From positions 1-53,790 of the forward strand of contig CAMJWL010000003.1 of the NCBI GenBank assembly GCA_946409405.1: a DNA stretch of 53,790 bases. Reading direction: 5' to 3'. Positions 8,824-17,100 of this stretch are shown one piece after another. A program made the position numbers and the translations under genes. Within the stretch, counting starts at the first letter, position 1. Each line of letters opens with the position of its first letter. The notes beneath the pieces are model-generated. The model had not been told where the DNA came from and did not search any database. It was given only the letters and a program-made list of their open reading frames with translations. Origin of the DNA: an uncultured Bacteroidales bacterium (GTDB taxonomy: Bacteria > Bacteroidota > Bacteroidia > Bacteroidales > UBA3824).

Positions 8824-10305
8824 ATGAGGTTCTTGACACACATATTGGTTCTCGTAACGCTGTTAATAATTAGCAGCGCGTCCCTTCGTGCGCAGTACGT
8901 AGTGGATTGGGCGCAGACATACGGAGCCGACGGCTGGGACGAGGCAAACACCTGCATCGAACTCCGCAACGGCGACCTAATGGTAGCGGGATTCGCCAAA
9001 TTGCAGGAGAAAAACCTTTGGATTGTAAGGACGCATCCCAACGGACGTGGACGCTGGGGCAAAATTTTCGACGAATACTTCTCCTCCGCCGCCAACAGCA
9101 TGATTCAAGACACCGATTCCAACATCGTTATCACCGGCTACGCCACACGCAAGCGCGAATATCAGAGCAACCTTCTCCTTATGAAAATGGATACGGACGG
9201 CAATCTCATTTGGCAGAAAACCTTCGGCGGCGACGGTGACGAGGAAGGTTATCAGGTAATAGAATGTAAGGACGGAGGATACGCCGTGGCGGGCTTTACA
9301 AGCAGCAACCTCGATGGCGACCCAAACTGGTACATCATTAAAGTAGATCGCAACGGCAACATGCTTTGGGACCAACAGTTTGGCGGCAGCAACGACGACC
9401 GCGCCCTCGGCATAGCGCAGACATACGACGAAGGTTTTGTGGTAACGGGACACATCGGCGCAGTGGACGGCGGACGCAAACTCATGTCTATCTTAAAACT
9501 GGAAGCCGACGGCTCCGACACATGGTCGCAGTGGTATTACATCAACGACTGGTGCGCTGGCACGTCCATCATAGCCACACGAGACAGCATGATAGTGGCG
9601 GCGGGCTACACCAAGGCCTATACCATCACCGACTACGACGCATTAATAGTAAAGACAGACATGAACGGCGACACCCTTTGGACGCGCACATACGGCGACG
9701 AAGACTGGCAGGAGGCGACGGGACTGATAGAGGCATACGACAACACATACGTAATGAGCGGCTTCACGGCGTCCAACAGGAAAGACCATTCGAGTTTCCT
9801 GATGATGAAATACGACAAACGAGGCAACCTCCTATGGACGCACTCCTTCAAACGAAAAAGCCAGGACTACGCCAAGGCAATCGTGGAAACACGCGACAAC
9901 GGAATTCTATTGGCTGGCACGACCCTCTCATTTGGCAAAGGCTGGGACATGGCGGTGCTAAAAATGCAGCCCGAAGACCGCACCGATTTGTTTTTCTCCT
10001 TCCCAAGCGACACACTATCCACCACACTGCGCAAAACGTTAAACTTTGAGATGTGCCTCAATAGTTTTGGTGTGCCGATAGAAGTGCTTGTATCAGTTAA
10101 CGGCAGGGTACAGATTATCGACAACGACTTCCAGAAACTCACTGCCGAGCAACGCAAAACCGGCTGCGACTATCCCCTCTCCTACCCCGTAAGCCTCAAG
10201 CCCGGCAAAAATATCGTAAAAGTGGAAATAATTGATTATAAGAACTATACATTTTCCAAACAGATAGAAGTCTATCGACTACCAGGCTACGACTTCATCC
10301 GTTGA
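8824..10305 (+). CDS. Secreted beta-propeller-like repeat protein
   Basis: This is a 493-residue protein with a signal peptide (MRFLTHILVLVTLLIISSASLRAQ). Residues 25-375 hold about six or seven repeats of the type WxxxxGxxxxDEAxxxxExxDGGYxVAGFT followed by xxxKxDxxGNxLW, the pattern of secreted delta-60/SBBP-like beta-propellers of Bacteroidota. The last 110 residues form a separate domain (SFPSDTLSTTLRKTLNFEM, ending in YRLPGYDFIR) that I do not recognise. No enzymatic motif is visible; a binding or scaffolding role in the envelope is inference. It is the first gene of a tight plus-strand group with the SPOR-like and DUF5063 genes (gaps of 48 and 38 bases). Confidence 0.72.
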   Translation: MRFLTHILVLVTLLIISSASLRAQYVVDWAQTYGADGWDEANTCIELRNGDLMVAGFAKLQEKNLWIVRTHPNGRGRWGKIFDEYFSSAANSMIQDTDSNIVITGYATRKREYQSNLLLMKMDTDGNLIWQKTFGGDGDEEGYQVIECKDGGYAVAGFTSSNLDGDPNWYIIKVDRNGNMLWDQQFGGSNDDRALGIAQTYDEGFVVTGHIGAVDGGRKLMSILKLEADGSDTWSQWYYINDWCAGTSIIATRDSMIVAAGYTKAYTITDYDALIVKTDMNGDTLWTRTYGDEDWQEATGLIEAYDNTYVMSGFTASNRKDHSSFLMMKYDKRGNLLWTHSFKRKSQDYAKAIVETRDNGILLAGTTLSFGKGWDMAVLKMQPEDRTDLFFSFPSDTLSTTLRKTLNFEMCLNSFGVPIEVLVSVNGRVQIIDNDFQKLTAEQRKTGCDYPLSYPVSLKPGKNIVKVEIIDYKNYTFSKQIEVYRLPGYDFIR

Positions 10306-10353
10306 CATTAAATACAACAATACAAGTACTTACAAAACCTAAAAAATACTACG

Positions 10354-10926
10354 ATGAAACATATAATGCAAAAAGTTCTGACGATAATTATTCTGACGCT
10401 GACAATGCTACACACCGCCACAGCGCAGAAACCCAACCTCCGCGCAATGTCCAACGAGGTCTATTATTGGTTTTCGGTCAAGATTTCCAACAGCATCGAC
10501 CGCAACACCAAACTGGAGGCATACGCCCTGCGCGTGATTTCGCCCAACATATACAGCGGCAACCTGCGCAAATTCCAAAAAGCACTTTGGGAGGGTTCCA
10601 AACTCGGCACCAAGATAGCCATCGGGCCATTTAATTCGATGGACGAGGCAAAATCCGCCCTCCAAATCTACAAAAACCACAAAGACAGCACAGTGATTGA
10701 TACTTACGACAGCCAGGTGTCGTGGTTTCTCGTGGACATAACGATAATGCCCCGCAGCCGCTCATACCAATTTGAACGAATCCCGGCACGAGTGGCATTC
10801 GGCAACGCGAAGGAGTTCAAGGCGGCACTCAAAGAGAGCCTCTCATTCAAGAAACTTGCTATCGGCCCCTTCATCGACGACATGCAGGCAGAACGGTCAA
10901 AGGCATTATACAGAGTAGAAGAGTAG
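10354..10926 (+). CDS. Small secreted protein with SPOR-like segments
   Basis: This is a 190-residue protein with a signal peptide (MKHIMQKVLTIIILTLTMLHTATAQ). Two regions resemble the end of a SPOR fold: TKIAIGPFNSMDEAKSALQIYK near residue 90 and FKKLAIGPFIDDMQAERSKAL near residue 165. SPOR domains bind denuded peptidoglycan glycans. If the resemblance is real, the protein would sit in the periplasm with two SPOR-like units. The similarity is judged by eye and could be coincidental. Its place between the propeller protein and DUF5063, upstream of two peptidoglycan hydrolases, fits an envelope role. ATG 10354 is the ORF start; ATG 10369 (MQKVLTI) would shorten the signal peptide by five residues. 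Confidence 0.6.
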   Translation: MKHIMQKVLTIIILTLTMLHTATAQKPNLRAMSNEVYYWFSVKISNSIDRNTKLEAYALRVISPNIYSGNLRKFQKALWEGSKLGTKIAIGPFNSMDEAKSALQIYKNHKDSTVIDTYDSQVSWFLVDITIMPRSRSYQFERIPARVAFGNAKEFKAALKESLSFKKLAIGPFIDDMQAERSKALYRVEE

Positions 10927-10964
10927 CGACGGGCTGTCGTTCATCCCAAAAACATAAAAACGAA

Positions 10965-11579
10965 ATGGATATATTTTTAGACAAAGGAACAATGGAATTT
11001 CTGACCGTAGCGTCAGAATATTGCGCGTTTGTAGAGAAGGCGCGCAAGTTTTCGCGGAGGGATTTTGTTACCAAACTCCACAAGATACTTGCGCTCGTAT
11101 ATCTCAAGATGACGCTCCTCAAAGACGACCCGGAGTGCGACCTCATGGACGGCGAGCCGGAAGCGTTTTTGTCGGAGTACGACTACGAACACATCCGCTC
11201 CATCGTGAGCGCACGGCTTGGGTCGCTCGACCGTTACATCGACATCAGCCACGCCGCCATGCCCGACGAGGAAACCGAACAGATGGAAGTGTCGCAATGC
11301 GTGGCGGACGTATATCACAACCTCAAAAACTTTGTGGAAAACTTCCGCACGGGTTCCGAAGACGCGGCTCAGGCATCAAGGCAAGAGTTGATAGGCGACT
11401 TCCGCGACACATGGGGACCGAGGGCGTTGTCGCTACTTGCGGCGATACACACCTTTGTATATAATCCCGATATAGACGAGGAGGACGAGGACGACTTCAA
11501 CACCCCCTCCTCGCTACCCCACTCCACCGGCAACTCCCTGTTAGACAACTACATGGAGAGTTACCGACGCAAATTGTAA
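10965..11579 (+). CDS. DUF5063 family protein
   Basis: This 204-residue, probably cytoplasmic, acidic protein begins MDIFLDKGTMEFLTVASEYC and matches the Bacteroidota DUF5063 family in its N-terminal FLTVASEYCAFVEKA block, the LVYLKMTLL helix and the late FRDTWGPRALSLLAAIH motif. It has no signal peptide or known catalytic motif and its function is unknown. It is mostly helical, with a run of acidic residues (PDIDEEDEDDFNTP) before the C-terminus. It lies 38 bases after the SPOR-like gene and 40 bases before the first NlpC/P60 gene, so co-transcription is likely. Confidence 0.8.
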   Translation: MDIFLDKGTMEFLTVASEYCAFVEKARKFSRRDFVTKLHKILALVYLKMTLLKDDPECDLMDGEPEAFLSEYDYEHIRSIVSARLGSLDRYIDISHAAMPDEETEQMEVSQCVADVYHNLKNFVENFRTGSEDAAQASRQELIGDFRDTWGPRALSLLAAIHTFVYNPDIDEEDEDDFNTPSSLPHSTGNSLLDNYMESYRRKL

Positions 11580-11619
11580 ACAATCATCAAAAACTATAAC
11601 ATTTTAATACGAAACAACC

Positions 11620-12840
11620 ATGTTCAAAAAACTACTTTTTCTGGCAATAATCTCCACATTATTGCTCTCGTGCATGAAGACCACGCACAAGACGGTATAT
11701 CGCCCATCAACAACAACTACCACCAGCAACACCAGCAGGACTACCACCAACAGCGGTAGCAGAACTACCACCAACGGCGGCAAAACAACCACTACCACCA
11801 CCGGCGGCAAGACCACCACAAACGGCGGCAAGACTACCGTCAACAACGGCGGCAAGCAGACTCCCACCAAGCCCACCAACAACACCACTGGCGGCAAAAC
11901 CACCTCCAACACCACCGGCGGCGCATCAGGCTCATACGCACAGTATGGCCAGACGTTCAAAACCACCTTCAAAGGCAATGAAGACCTCCAACTCCTCAAA
12001 GAACTGTCCACATGGCTCGGCACTCCCTACCTCTACGGCGCACAAACCAAGGGCAAAGGCACCGACTGCTCCGGCTTCGTGATGATGGCAATCCAAAACA
12101 CCTACGGCATCAAACTCAACCGTACTGCCGGATCGATGCTTGCAAACGTCAATTACGTGGACCGCAACTCACTCGAATGTGGCGACCTCATCTTCTTCGG
12201 TACCAGCAGCAATGTCTATCACGTAGGCCTTTCGCTCGGCGGCGACAGATTCATCCACTCCGCTTCGAGCAACAAGGTAGGCGTTAGAACCGAGACCCTC
12301 ACCCTCAACTACTACAAACAAAACTACTACCGCGCAGGTCGCATCAAGCAACTCGACAAGCGCAACCAGAGGGGCGGCTTCCTGGAACCCGAAGACATCG
12401 AAGTAGTGGAAACCATCGCAGCAAAACCCTCCACAACCACCGAATTTTCGGAGCAGATGGGCGTTAAGTTCGAAGGCAACGAGGACATCAAACTCCTCAC
12501 CGAAATAAGCGAATGGATGGACACTCCGTTCTACACCGGCAAGTCTGAGAAGAACGTAGGCACCGACGGAATCGGCTTTGTAGCAGGCGTTTACAAGAAC
12601 GTCTATGGCATCAACTACGAACACGACATCGAGAAAATCATGGCATCGCTCACCAAGGTAGAGCAGTCTGACCTCCAATTTGGCGACATCGTAGTATATA
12701 AGTACGAAGACAAGTATCCCGTAATCGGCATTTACCTCGCCGACGGCAAAATCGCCTACACCTCAGTAAACGGCGTTGCAACCGTAGAAATGGCAATCGG
12801 CGCATACGAACTCTACTTCTGCGGCCGCCCGGCAAAATAA
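11620..12840 (+). CDS. NlpC/P60 lipoprotein with a Thr/Gly-rich linker and a second, degenerate domain
   Basis: This is a 406-residue lipoprotein: MFKKLLFLAIISTLLLSC ends in a lipobox Cys. Residues about 25-108 are a low-complexity Thr/Gly/Asn linker. The first NlpC/P60 domain (about 120-245) has the catalytic Cys in GTDCSGFV and His in YHVGLSLGGDRFIHSA, as expected of peptidoglycan endopeptidases that cut stem peptides. The second half (about 275-406) repeats the fold (NEDIKLLTEISEWMDTPFYT), but the Cys position is Gly (GTDGIGFV) and the catalytic His region reads YPVIGIYLADG, so it should be inactive and may bind wall peptides. It has a close paralogue directly downstream, separated by a strong hairpin. 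It is probably anchored in the periplasm or outer membrane. Confidence 0.87.
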   Translation: MFKKLLFLAIISTLLLSCMKTTHKTVYRPSTTTTTSNTSRTTTNSGSRTTTNGGKTTTTTTGGKTTTNGGKTTVNNGGKQTPTKPTNNTTGGKTTSNTTGGASGSYAQYGQTFKTTFKGNEDLQLLKELSTWLGTPYLYGAQTKGKGTDCSGFVMMAIQNTYGIKLNRTAGSMLANVNYVDRNSLECGDLIFFGTSSNVYHVGLSLGGDRFIHSASSNKVGVRTETLTLNYYKQNYYRAGRIKQLDKRNQRGGFLEPEDIEVVETIAAKPSTTTEFSEQMGVKFEGNEDIKLLTEISEWMDTPFYTGKSEKNVGTDGIGFVAGVYKNVYGINYEHDIEKIMASLTKVEQSDLQFGDIVVYKYEDKYPVIGIYLADGKIAYTSVNGVATVEMAIGAYELYFCGRPAK

Positions 12841-12856
12841 ACCACAACCAACTCAA

Positions 12857-12904
12857 AAAACGAATTTAAGCAAAATAGGAAAGCATTTTGTTTAAATTCG
12901 TTTT
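12857..12904 (+). terminator. Hairpin between the two NlpC/P60 genes
   Basis: AAAACGAATTTAAGCAAAAT (12857-12876) pairs with 12885-12904 over 20 bases with a single G-U mismatch and an 8-base loop. It ends directly before the ATG at 12905, which argues that translation of the next gene starts at the later ATG (12929). It could end or attenuate transcription between the paralogues. Confidence 0.65.
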
Positions 12905-12928
12905 ATGCGTTATAAAAAACTTATTAAA

Positions 12929-13981
12929 ATGACAAGAAAACTTTTAATGACGGCAACGGTAACAGCGGCATTATTACTATCAACCACATCATGCACCTTT
13001 GCCGAAGACATCGACGACTGGAACCCGCAAACCGACTCCACGCAGACCGTTAACGACGACTACGAAAAATACGGCAAGAAACTCGGCGTAAAATTCAAAG
13101 GCACAGAAGACATCAAACTCATCAAGGAAGTGGCATCGTGGCTCGGCACCCCTTATAAATACGCAAGCAACACCAAAGGCAAAGGCACAGATTGTTCGGG
13201 CTTTGTATCCTCGGTGTTTATGAACGTCTATGGCGAAAAACTATACCGCACCTCCGGCTCCATGGTGCTTAATGTCAACAAGGTGGACCGCGACAAACTC
13301 GAATGTGGCGACATCCTCTTTTTTGCAAACGCCAAGGGCAGCATCTACCACGTCGCCATCTATCTCGGCGACAACATCTTCATCCACTCCGCCACGAGCA
13401 ACAACATAGGCGTAAAGACCGAGACCCTGACGCTCAACTATTATAAGGAGCATTACTACATGGCTGGGCGCGTCAAGAGCCTCGACAAACGCAGCGCGCA
13501 AGCCACGCCGACACACGAAAAACCCGCACAACCCGTGGACGAAATTCACACTATTGCCGAAAAACCAACCACATACGCCGAATTTTCGGAACAGATGGGC
13601 GTAGCCTTCTCCGGCAACGAAAACCAAAAACTCCTCACCGAAATCAGCGAATGGATGGGCACTCCGTTCTATACCGGCAAGGCAGAAAAAAACGTCGGCA
13701 CCGACGGAATCGGCTTTGTAACAAGCGTCTTCAAAAACGTATATGGCATCACCTACGAGCGCAACGTAGAAAAAATGATGGACGCGCTCAAAGAAGTCAA
13801 GCAATCTAACCTCAAATTTGGCGACATCGTAATCTACAAAAAAGACGACAAATACCCTGTAATCGGTATTTATCTCGGCGACAACAAGATTGCCTACACC
13901 TCTATGAAAGGCGTTGCAACCGTAGATATGGCCATCGGAGCATACGAATTGTATTTCTGCGGCCGCCCTTCTACCAAATAA
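12929..13981 (+). CDS. NlpC/P60 lipoprotein, paralogue of the preceding gene
   Basis: From the ATG at 12929 this encodes 350 residues with lipoprotein signal MTRKLLMTATVTAALLLSTTSC. The ORF track starts 24 bases earlier at 12905, but that ATG abuts the hairpin stem and would disturb the signal peptide. The first NlpC/P60 domain has Cys in GTDCSGFV and His in YHVAIYLGDNIFIHSA; the second copy has Gly in place of Cys (GTDGIGFV) and Pro in place of His (KYPVIGIYLGDN). Unlike its neighbour it lacks the long Thr/Gly linker. The two proteins are strongly similar through both domains, so they arose by duplication of the whole two-domain gene. The role is peptidoglycan stem-peptide hydrolysis, inferred from the family. 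Confidence 0.87.
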   Translation: MTRKLLMTATVTAALLLSTTSCTFAEDIDDWNPQTDSTQTVNDDYEKYGKKLGVKFKGTEDIKLIKEVASWLGTPYKYASNTKGKGTDCSGFVSSVFMNVYGEKLYRTSGSMVLNVNKVDRDKLECGDILFFANAKGSIYHVAIYLGDNIFIHSATSNNIGVKTETLTLNYYKEHYYMAGRVKSLDKRSAQATPTHEKPAQPVDEIHTIAEKPTTYAEFSEQMGVAFSGNENQKLLTEISEWMGTPFYTGKAEKNVGTDGIGFVTSVFKNVYGITYERNVEKMMDALKEVKQSNLKFGDIVIYKKDDKYPVIGIYLGDNKIAYTSMKGVATVDMAIGAYELYFCGRPSTK

Positions 13982-14070
13982 TTGACACGCCATAACTCAT
14001 TGAAAACAACCAAGGTAAGACAGTAATAGCAAAAAAATTACAAAAAAATTAAAAAAAATATCGTCAAAAA

Positions 14071-14102
14071 TTTGCACAATTCGCTAAACTGTCTTACCTT
14101 TG
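14071..14102 (+). promoter_or_regulatory. Promoter of the tRNA-Asp genes
   Basis: TTTG at 14071-14074, a 20-base gap, then TACCTTTG at 14095-14102. This is an exact match to the Bacteroidota vegetative promoter, about 40 bases before the first tRNA. Confidence 0.8.
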
Positions 14103-14142
14103 CATCGCAAAAAGCAAAAGAGGTTCTTTGCAAACATATAAC

Positions 14143-14216
14143 GGTTTGGTAGTTCAGTTGGTTAGAATACATGCCTGTCACGCATGGGGTCGCGAGTTCG
14201 AGTCTCGTCCAGACCG
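14143..14216 (+). tRNA. tRNA-Asp (anticodon GTC), first copy
   Basis: A 74-base cloverleaf: acceptor GGTTTGG pairs with CCAGACC (one G-U pair), the D arm contains AGTTGGTTA, the anticodon stem CATGC/GCATG encloses CTGTCAC with anticodon GTC, and the T arm contains GTTCGAGTC. The discriminator base is G and the 3' CCA is not encoded. It is identical to the copy at 14339. Confidence 0.97.
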
Positions 14217-14225
14217 CTAAAAGAT

Positions 14226-14244
14226 GCAGCTCGAAACAAGCTGC
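14226..14244 (+). other. Short hairpin in the tRNA spacer
   Basis: GCAGCT and AGCTGC (14226-14231 and 14239-14244) form a six-pair stem, flanked by a further AAAAGA/TCTTTT pairing. It lies 10 bases after the first tRNA and may be a processing or weak termination signal; there is no T-run directly after the inner stem. Confidence 0.4.
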
Positions 14245-14338
14245 GACGCTCTTTTGAAAACATTATTATTATAAATGAGAAAAAAGATTTTCATTTGCCA
14301 TCCAACAAAACAAAATTTTTTTTACAAAAAATAAGTAA

Positions 14339-14412
14339 GGTTTGGTAGTTCAGTTGGTTAGAATACATGCCTGTCACGCATGGGGTCGCGAGTTCGAGTC
14401 TCGTCCAGACCG
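14339..14412 (+). tRNA. tRNA-Asp (anticodon GTC), second copy
   Basis: Identical in all 74 bases to the tRNA at 14143, 196 bases downstream, also without an encoded CCA. I see no separate perfect promoter in the spacer, so both copies may be made from one precursor. A strong terminator follows 30 bases later. Confidence 0.97.
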
Positions 14413-14442
14413 CAATTAGATGAGATAACTTGTTTTTTTTAG

Positions 14443-14479
14443 AGTCTCTCCAGGCGAATTTTAGGAGAGACTTTTTTTG
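14443..14479 (+). terminator. Rho-independent terminator after the tRNA pair
   Basis: AGTCTCTCC (14443-14451) pairs perfectly with GGAGAGACT (14464-14472) across a 12-base loop and is followed by a run of seven T. This is a textbook intrinsic terminator. Confidence 0.9.
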
Positions 14480-14512
14480 TGTCAATACATTAAAAAAAAT
14501 TTCAAATCATAC

Positions 14513-14543
14513 TTGCACATACAATTATTTTTTTTTACCTTAG
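14513..14543 (+). promoter_or_regulatory. Promoter of pta
   Basis: TTG (14513-14515), a 20-base gap, then TACCTTAG (14536-14543), one mismatch from TAnnTTTG, about 48 bases before the pta start codon. Confidence 0.6.
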
Positions 14544-14590
14544 CCGTCTGAAATAGAATATACACAAAAAAACATAAATTACTGAAATCC

Positions 14591-15592
14591 ATGACGTTAC
14601 TTGAACAAATAAGAGAAAACGCCAAGAAAGTCGGCAAGCGCATTGTGCTTCCCGAAGGCGAAGAAGAACGTACACTCAAAGCCGCCGACACTATCCTCGG
14701 CGAGGGAATCGCACAACTCGTGCTTATCGGCAATCCCGACACAATAGCCAAAGAAGCCGAGAAATTCGGCCTCAAAAACATCTCTAAGGCTACCATCGTT
14801 GATACCAAGACCTGCGACAAGAAACAGGCTTACGCCGAACTCATGGCGCAAATCCGTGCCGCCAAGGGCATGACCGTAGAGAAGGCTCTCAAACAACTCG
14901 ACAGCCCCTACTACCTTGGTACACTGATGATTAAGGCTGGCGACGCCGACGGTATGGTGGCTGGTGCTATCTGCTCCACCGCCGATACAATTCGCCCCGC
15001 GCTCCAATACATCAAGACCGCTCCTGGTATTAGCACAGTGTCAGGCGCATTCGTGGTTGTAGTTCCCAAAAAAGAGTACGGTCAGGACGGCGTGTTCCTC
15101 TTTGCCGACTGCGCTGTAACCATCGCGCCCACCGCTCAGCAACTCGCTGACATCGCGGTAATTAGCGCAAAGACAGCCAAGGATCTCACCGGCATCGACC
15201 CCAAGGTTGCAATGTTGAGCTTCTCCACCAAGGGTTCCGCTCAGAGCGACGAGGTTGACAAGGTGGTTGAGGCCACAAAACTCGCTCAGGCTGCCGCTCC
15301 CGAACTCGACATCGACGGCGAAATGCAAGCCGACGCCGCTATGGTTCAGAAGGTTGCAGACTTGAAAGCCCCTGGCAGCCACGTTGCTGGCAAGGCTAAT
15401 GTGTTGGTATTCCCGTCGTTGGAAGCCGGCAACATCGGTTACAAACTCGTTCAGCGTCTCGCAGGTGCCGACGCAGTTGGTCCCATCCTCCAAGGCATGG
15501 CCGCCCCCGTCAACGACCTCTCCCGTGGATGCTACGTTGAAGACATCATCAACATGGTGGCAATCACAGCACTCCAAGCCGCCGCAAAGTAA
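14591..15592 (+). CDS. pta: Phosphate acetyltransferase
   Basis: This is a 333-residue, short-form (catalytic domain only) phosphotransacetylase. It starts MTLLEQIRENAKKVGKRIVLPEGEEERTL and carries the family signatures GTLMIKAGDADGMVAGAI and LQYIKTAPGISTVSGAF. It converts acetyl-CoA and phosphate to acetyl phosphate and CoA in the cytoplasm. It is followed by ackA on the same strand, so the pair forms the acetate branch of fermentation that yields ATP. The 185-base gap between them is intergenic element copy 2. The gene has its own promoter after the tRNA terminator. Pta belongs to the same fold family as phosphate butyryltransferase, but the ackA partner and motifs make phosphate acetyltransferase the clear choice. 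Confidence 0.95.
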   Translation: MTLLEQIRENAKKVGKRIVLPEGEEERTLKAADTILGEGIAQLVLIGNPDTIAKEAEKFGLKNISKATIVDTKTCDKKQAYAELMAQIRAAKGMTVEKALKQLDSPYYLGTLMIKAGDADGMVAGAICSTADTIRPALQYIKTAPGISTVSGAFVVVVPKKEYGQDGVFLFADCAVTIAPTAQQLADIAVISAKTAKDLTGIDPKVAMLSFSTKGSAQSDEVDKVVEATKLAQAAAPELDIDGEMQADAAMVQKVADLKAPGSHVAGKANVLVFPSLEAGNIGYKLVQRLAGADAVGPILQGMAAPVNDLSRGCYVEDIINMVAITALQAAAK

Positions 15593-15601
15593 ACATCAAT
15601 T

Positions 15602-15742
15602 GCCGCCTACGGCGACGTTTATTAACGAAAATTACCGTCAATTAAAAAAAATTTTCGTCAATTTTTAATTAAAAAAAATTTTCGATAATTGACGATAAAT
15701 TCACGGTAATTTTCGTTTAGAAATCCAACGCCGCAAGGCTTT
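15602..15742 (+). repeat. Dispersed intergenic element, copy 2 (pta to ackA)
   Basis: It begins with GCCGCCTACGGCGAC ten bases after the pta stop. Inverted arms AACGAAAATTACCGT (15624-15638) and ACGGTAATTTTCGTT (15703-15717) enclose inner words TTCGTCAATT and AATTGACGATAA. It ends in GCC-GCAA-GGC (near 15730-15739), then runs through AAATTTACGTT to the ackA start. It shares ATAAATTCACGGTAATTTTC with copy 3. Confidence 0.88.
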
Positions 15743-15776
15743 GAAAACAACAAAAATTTACGTTACATAACAAAAA

Positions 15777-16979
15777 ATGAAGATATTAGTAATCAATTGC
15801 GGTAGTTCGTCGTTGAAGTACCAACTCATTGATATGCCGTCGGGCGACGTGCTTGCAAAAGGCGGCGTTGAAAAAATCGGCATGGCGGATTCGTTCCTCA
15901 AATGCGCCAAGGGCGACGGCCCCAAGACCCGCATCGACAAGCCGATGAACGACCATCAGGACGCTATCGAACTCGTCCTCAACACTTTGACCGACAAGAA
16001 TCTCGGCGTTATCTCCTCGCTCAGCGAGATTGAGGCTGCCGGACACCGCGTACTCCACGGCGGCGAATTTTTCAAGGAGAGCGTCATCATCAACGACGAC
16101 GTTATCGCCAAGATTGAAGAAATTGCGCCCCTCGGTCCCCTCCACCAGATGGCAAACCTCAAAGGCATCCGCGCCATGAAGAAAGCAATGCCCTCGCTCC
16201 CGCAGGTGGCAGTGTTTGATACGGCATTCCATCAGACCATCCCCGACTACGCTTATATGTACGCAATTCCCTACGAATTGTACGAAAAACTCCATATCCG
16301 CCGTTATGGTTTCCACGGCACAAGCCACAGGTACGTCTCCAAACGCGCCTGCGAAATCCTCGGTCTCGACTACAACAACTCCAAACTCATCACCTGCCAC
16401 ATCGGCAACGGCGCGTCTTTGGCGGCTATCGTCAACGGCAAGGTGGTTGACACATCGATGGGCTTGACCCCGTGCGAAGGCGTTGTGATGGGCACTCGCT
16501 GCGGCGTTATCGACCCCGCCGTGTTCCCGTACCTGTTTGAAAACGGCGCGTTGAAACCCGAAGATATGAACAACTTCATCAACAAGCAATCTGGCGTTTT
16601 GGGCGTTTCGGGCGTTTCGTCGGATATGCGCGATGTGGAGGAGGCAGCATTTGTCCGCAAGGAATACCGCGCCGCCCTCGCCTGCAAGATGCAGGATTAC
16701 AGCATCAAGAAGTACATCGGCGCATACATGGCAGCGATGAACGGTTGCGACGCCATCGTATTCTGCGGCGGCATCGGCGAGAAGGGCGACACCACACGTC
16801 GCGGCGTTGCCATGAACTTGGAGTGGCTCGGCGTGGAGTTTGACGACACCATCAACACCGGTCTCCGCGACAAGGAAATGGTTATCAGCAAGCCGACATC
16901 GAAGGTGAAGGTCGTAGTAGTGCCCACAAACGAGGAACTCGTAATCGCACAGGACACCCTCGACTTGGTAAAACGATAA
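15777..16979 (+). CDS. ackA: Acetate kinase
   Basis: This is a 400-residue member of the ASKHA-fold acetate kinase family, the usual length. It begins MKILVINCGSSSLKYQLI, with the N-terminal phosphate-binding motif. GHRVLHGGEFF, RRYGFHGTSHRYVS, THIGNGASLAAI-like CHIGNGASL, TSMGLTPCEGVVMGTRCG and VFCGGIGEKGD are all present. It transfers phosphate from acetyl phosphate to ADP, the ATP-yielding step after pta. The long antisense ORF across the same region (15786-16988) is a coding shadow. The downstream 120 bases carry a periodic CGAATTA repeat rather than a further gene. Confidence 0.97.
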   Translation: MKILVINCGSSSLKYQLIDMPSGDVLAKGGVEKIGMADSFLKCAKGDGPKTRIDKPMNDHQDAIELVLNTLTDKNLGVISSLSEIEAAGHRVLHGGEFFKESVIINDDVIAKIEEIAPLGPLHQMANLKGIRAMKKAMPSLPQVAVFDTAFHQTIPDYAYMYAIPYELYEKLHIRRYGFHGTSHRYVSKRACEILGLDYNNSKLITCHIGNGASLAAIVNGKVVDTSMGLTPCEGVVMGTRCGVIDPAVFPYLFENGALKPEDMNNFINKQSGVLGVSGVSSDMRDVEEAAFVRKEYRAALACKMQDYSIKKYIGAYMAAMNGCDAIVFCGGIGEKGDTTRRGVAMNLEWLGVEFDDTINTGLRDKEMVISKPTSKVKVVVVPTNEELVIAQDTLDLVKR

Positions 16980-16990
16980 TTTTTTCAACG

Positions 16991-17053
16991 CGAATTAAAG
17001 CGAATTATAACGAATTTTAGACGAATTACCCAAAAATGATTCGCTTTAATTCG
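16991..17053 (+). repeat. 10-bp periodic CGAATTA words with inverted arms
   Basis: CGAATTAAAG, CGAATTATAA and CGAATTTTAG follow each other at exact 10-base spacing, then ACGAATTACC. CGAATTAAAGCGAAT (16991-17005) is the perfect complement of 17039-17053, and further AATTCGTTGTAATTCG words and a T-run follow. It lies between ackA and the M14-like gene and could be a terminator for ackA. Confidence 0.75.
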
Positions 17054-17100
17054 TTGTAATTCGTTTTAATTTTTGTTTTTTTTAAAATCCGACACCGTAG

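Noticed and set aside
14291-14485. Minus-strand ORF MTQKKSLLKFAWRDSKK with WTRLELATPCVTG inside.
   Set aside because: It is antisense to the second tRNA-Asp; this peptide is a familiar artefact of tRNA antisense translation.
15786-16988. 400-residue minus-strand ORF opposite ackA.
   Set aside because: Antisense shadow of a well-supported acetate kinase gene; it has unusual Cys, His and Val content and no motif.
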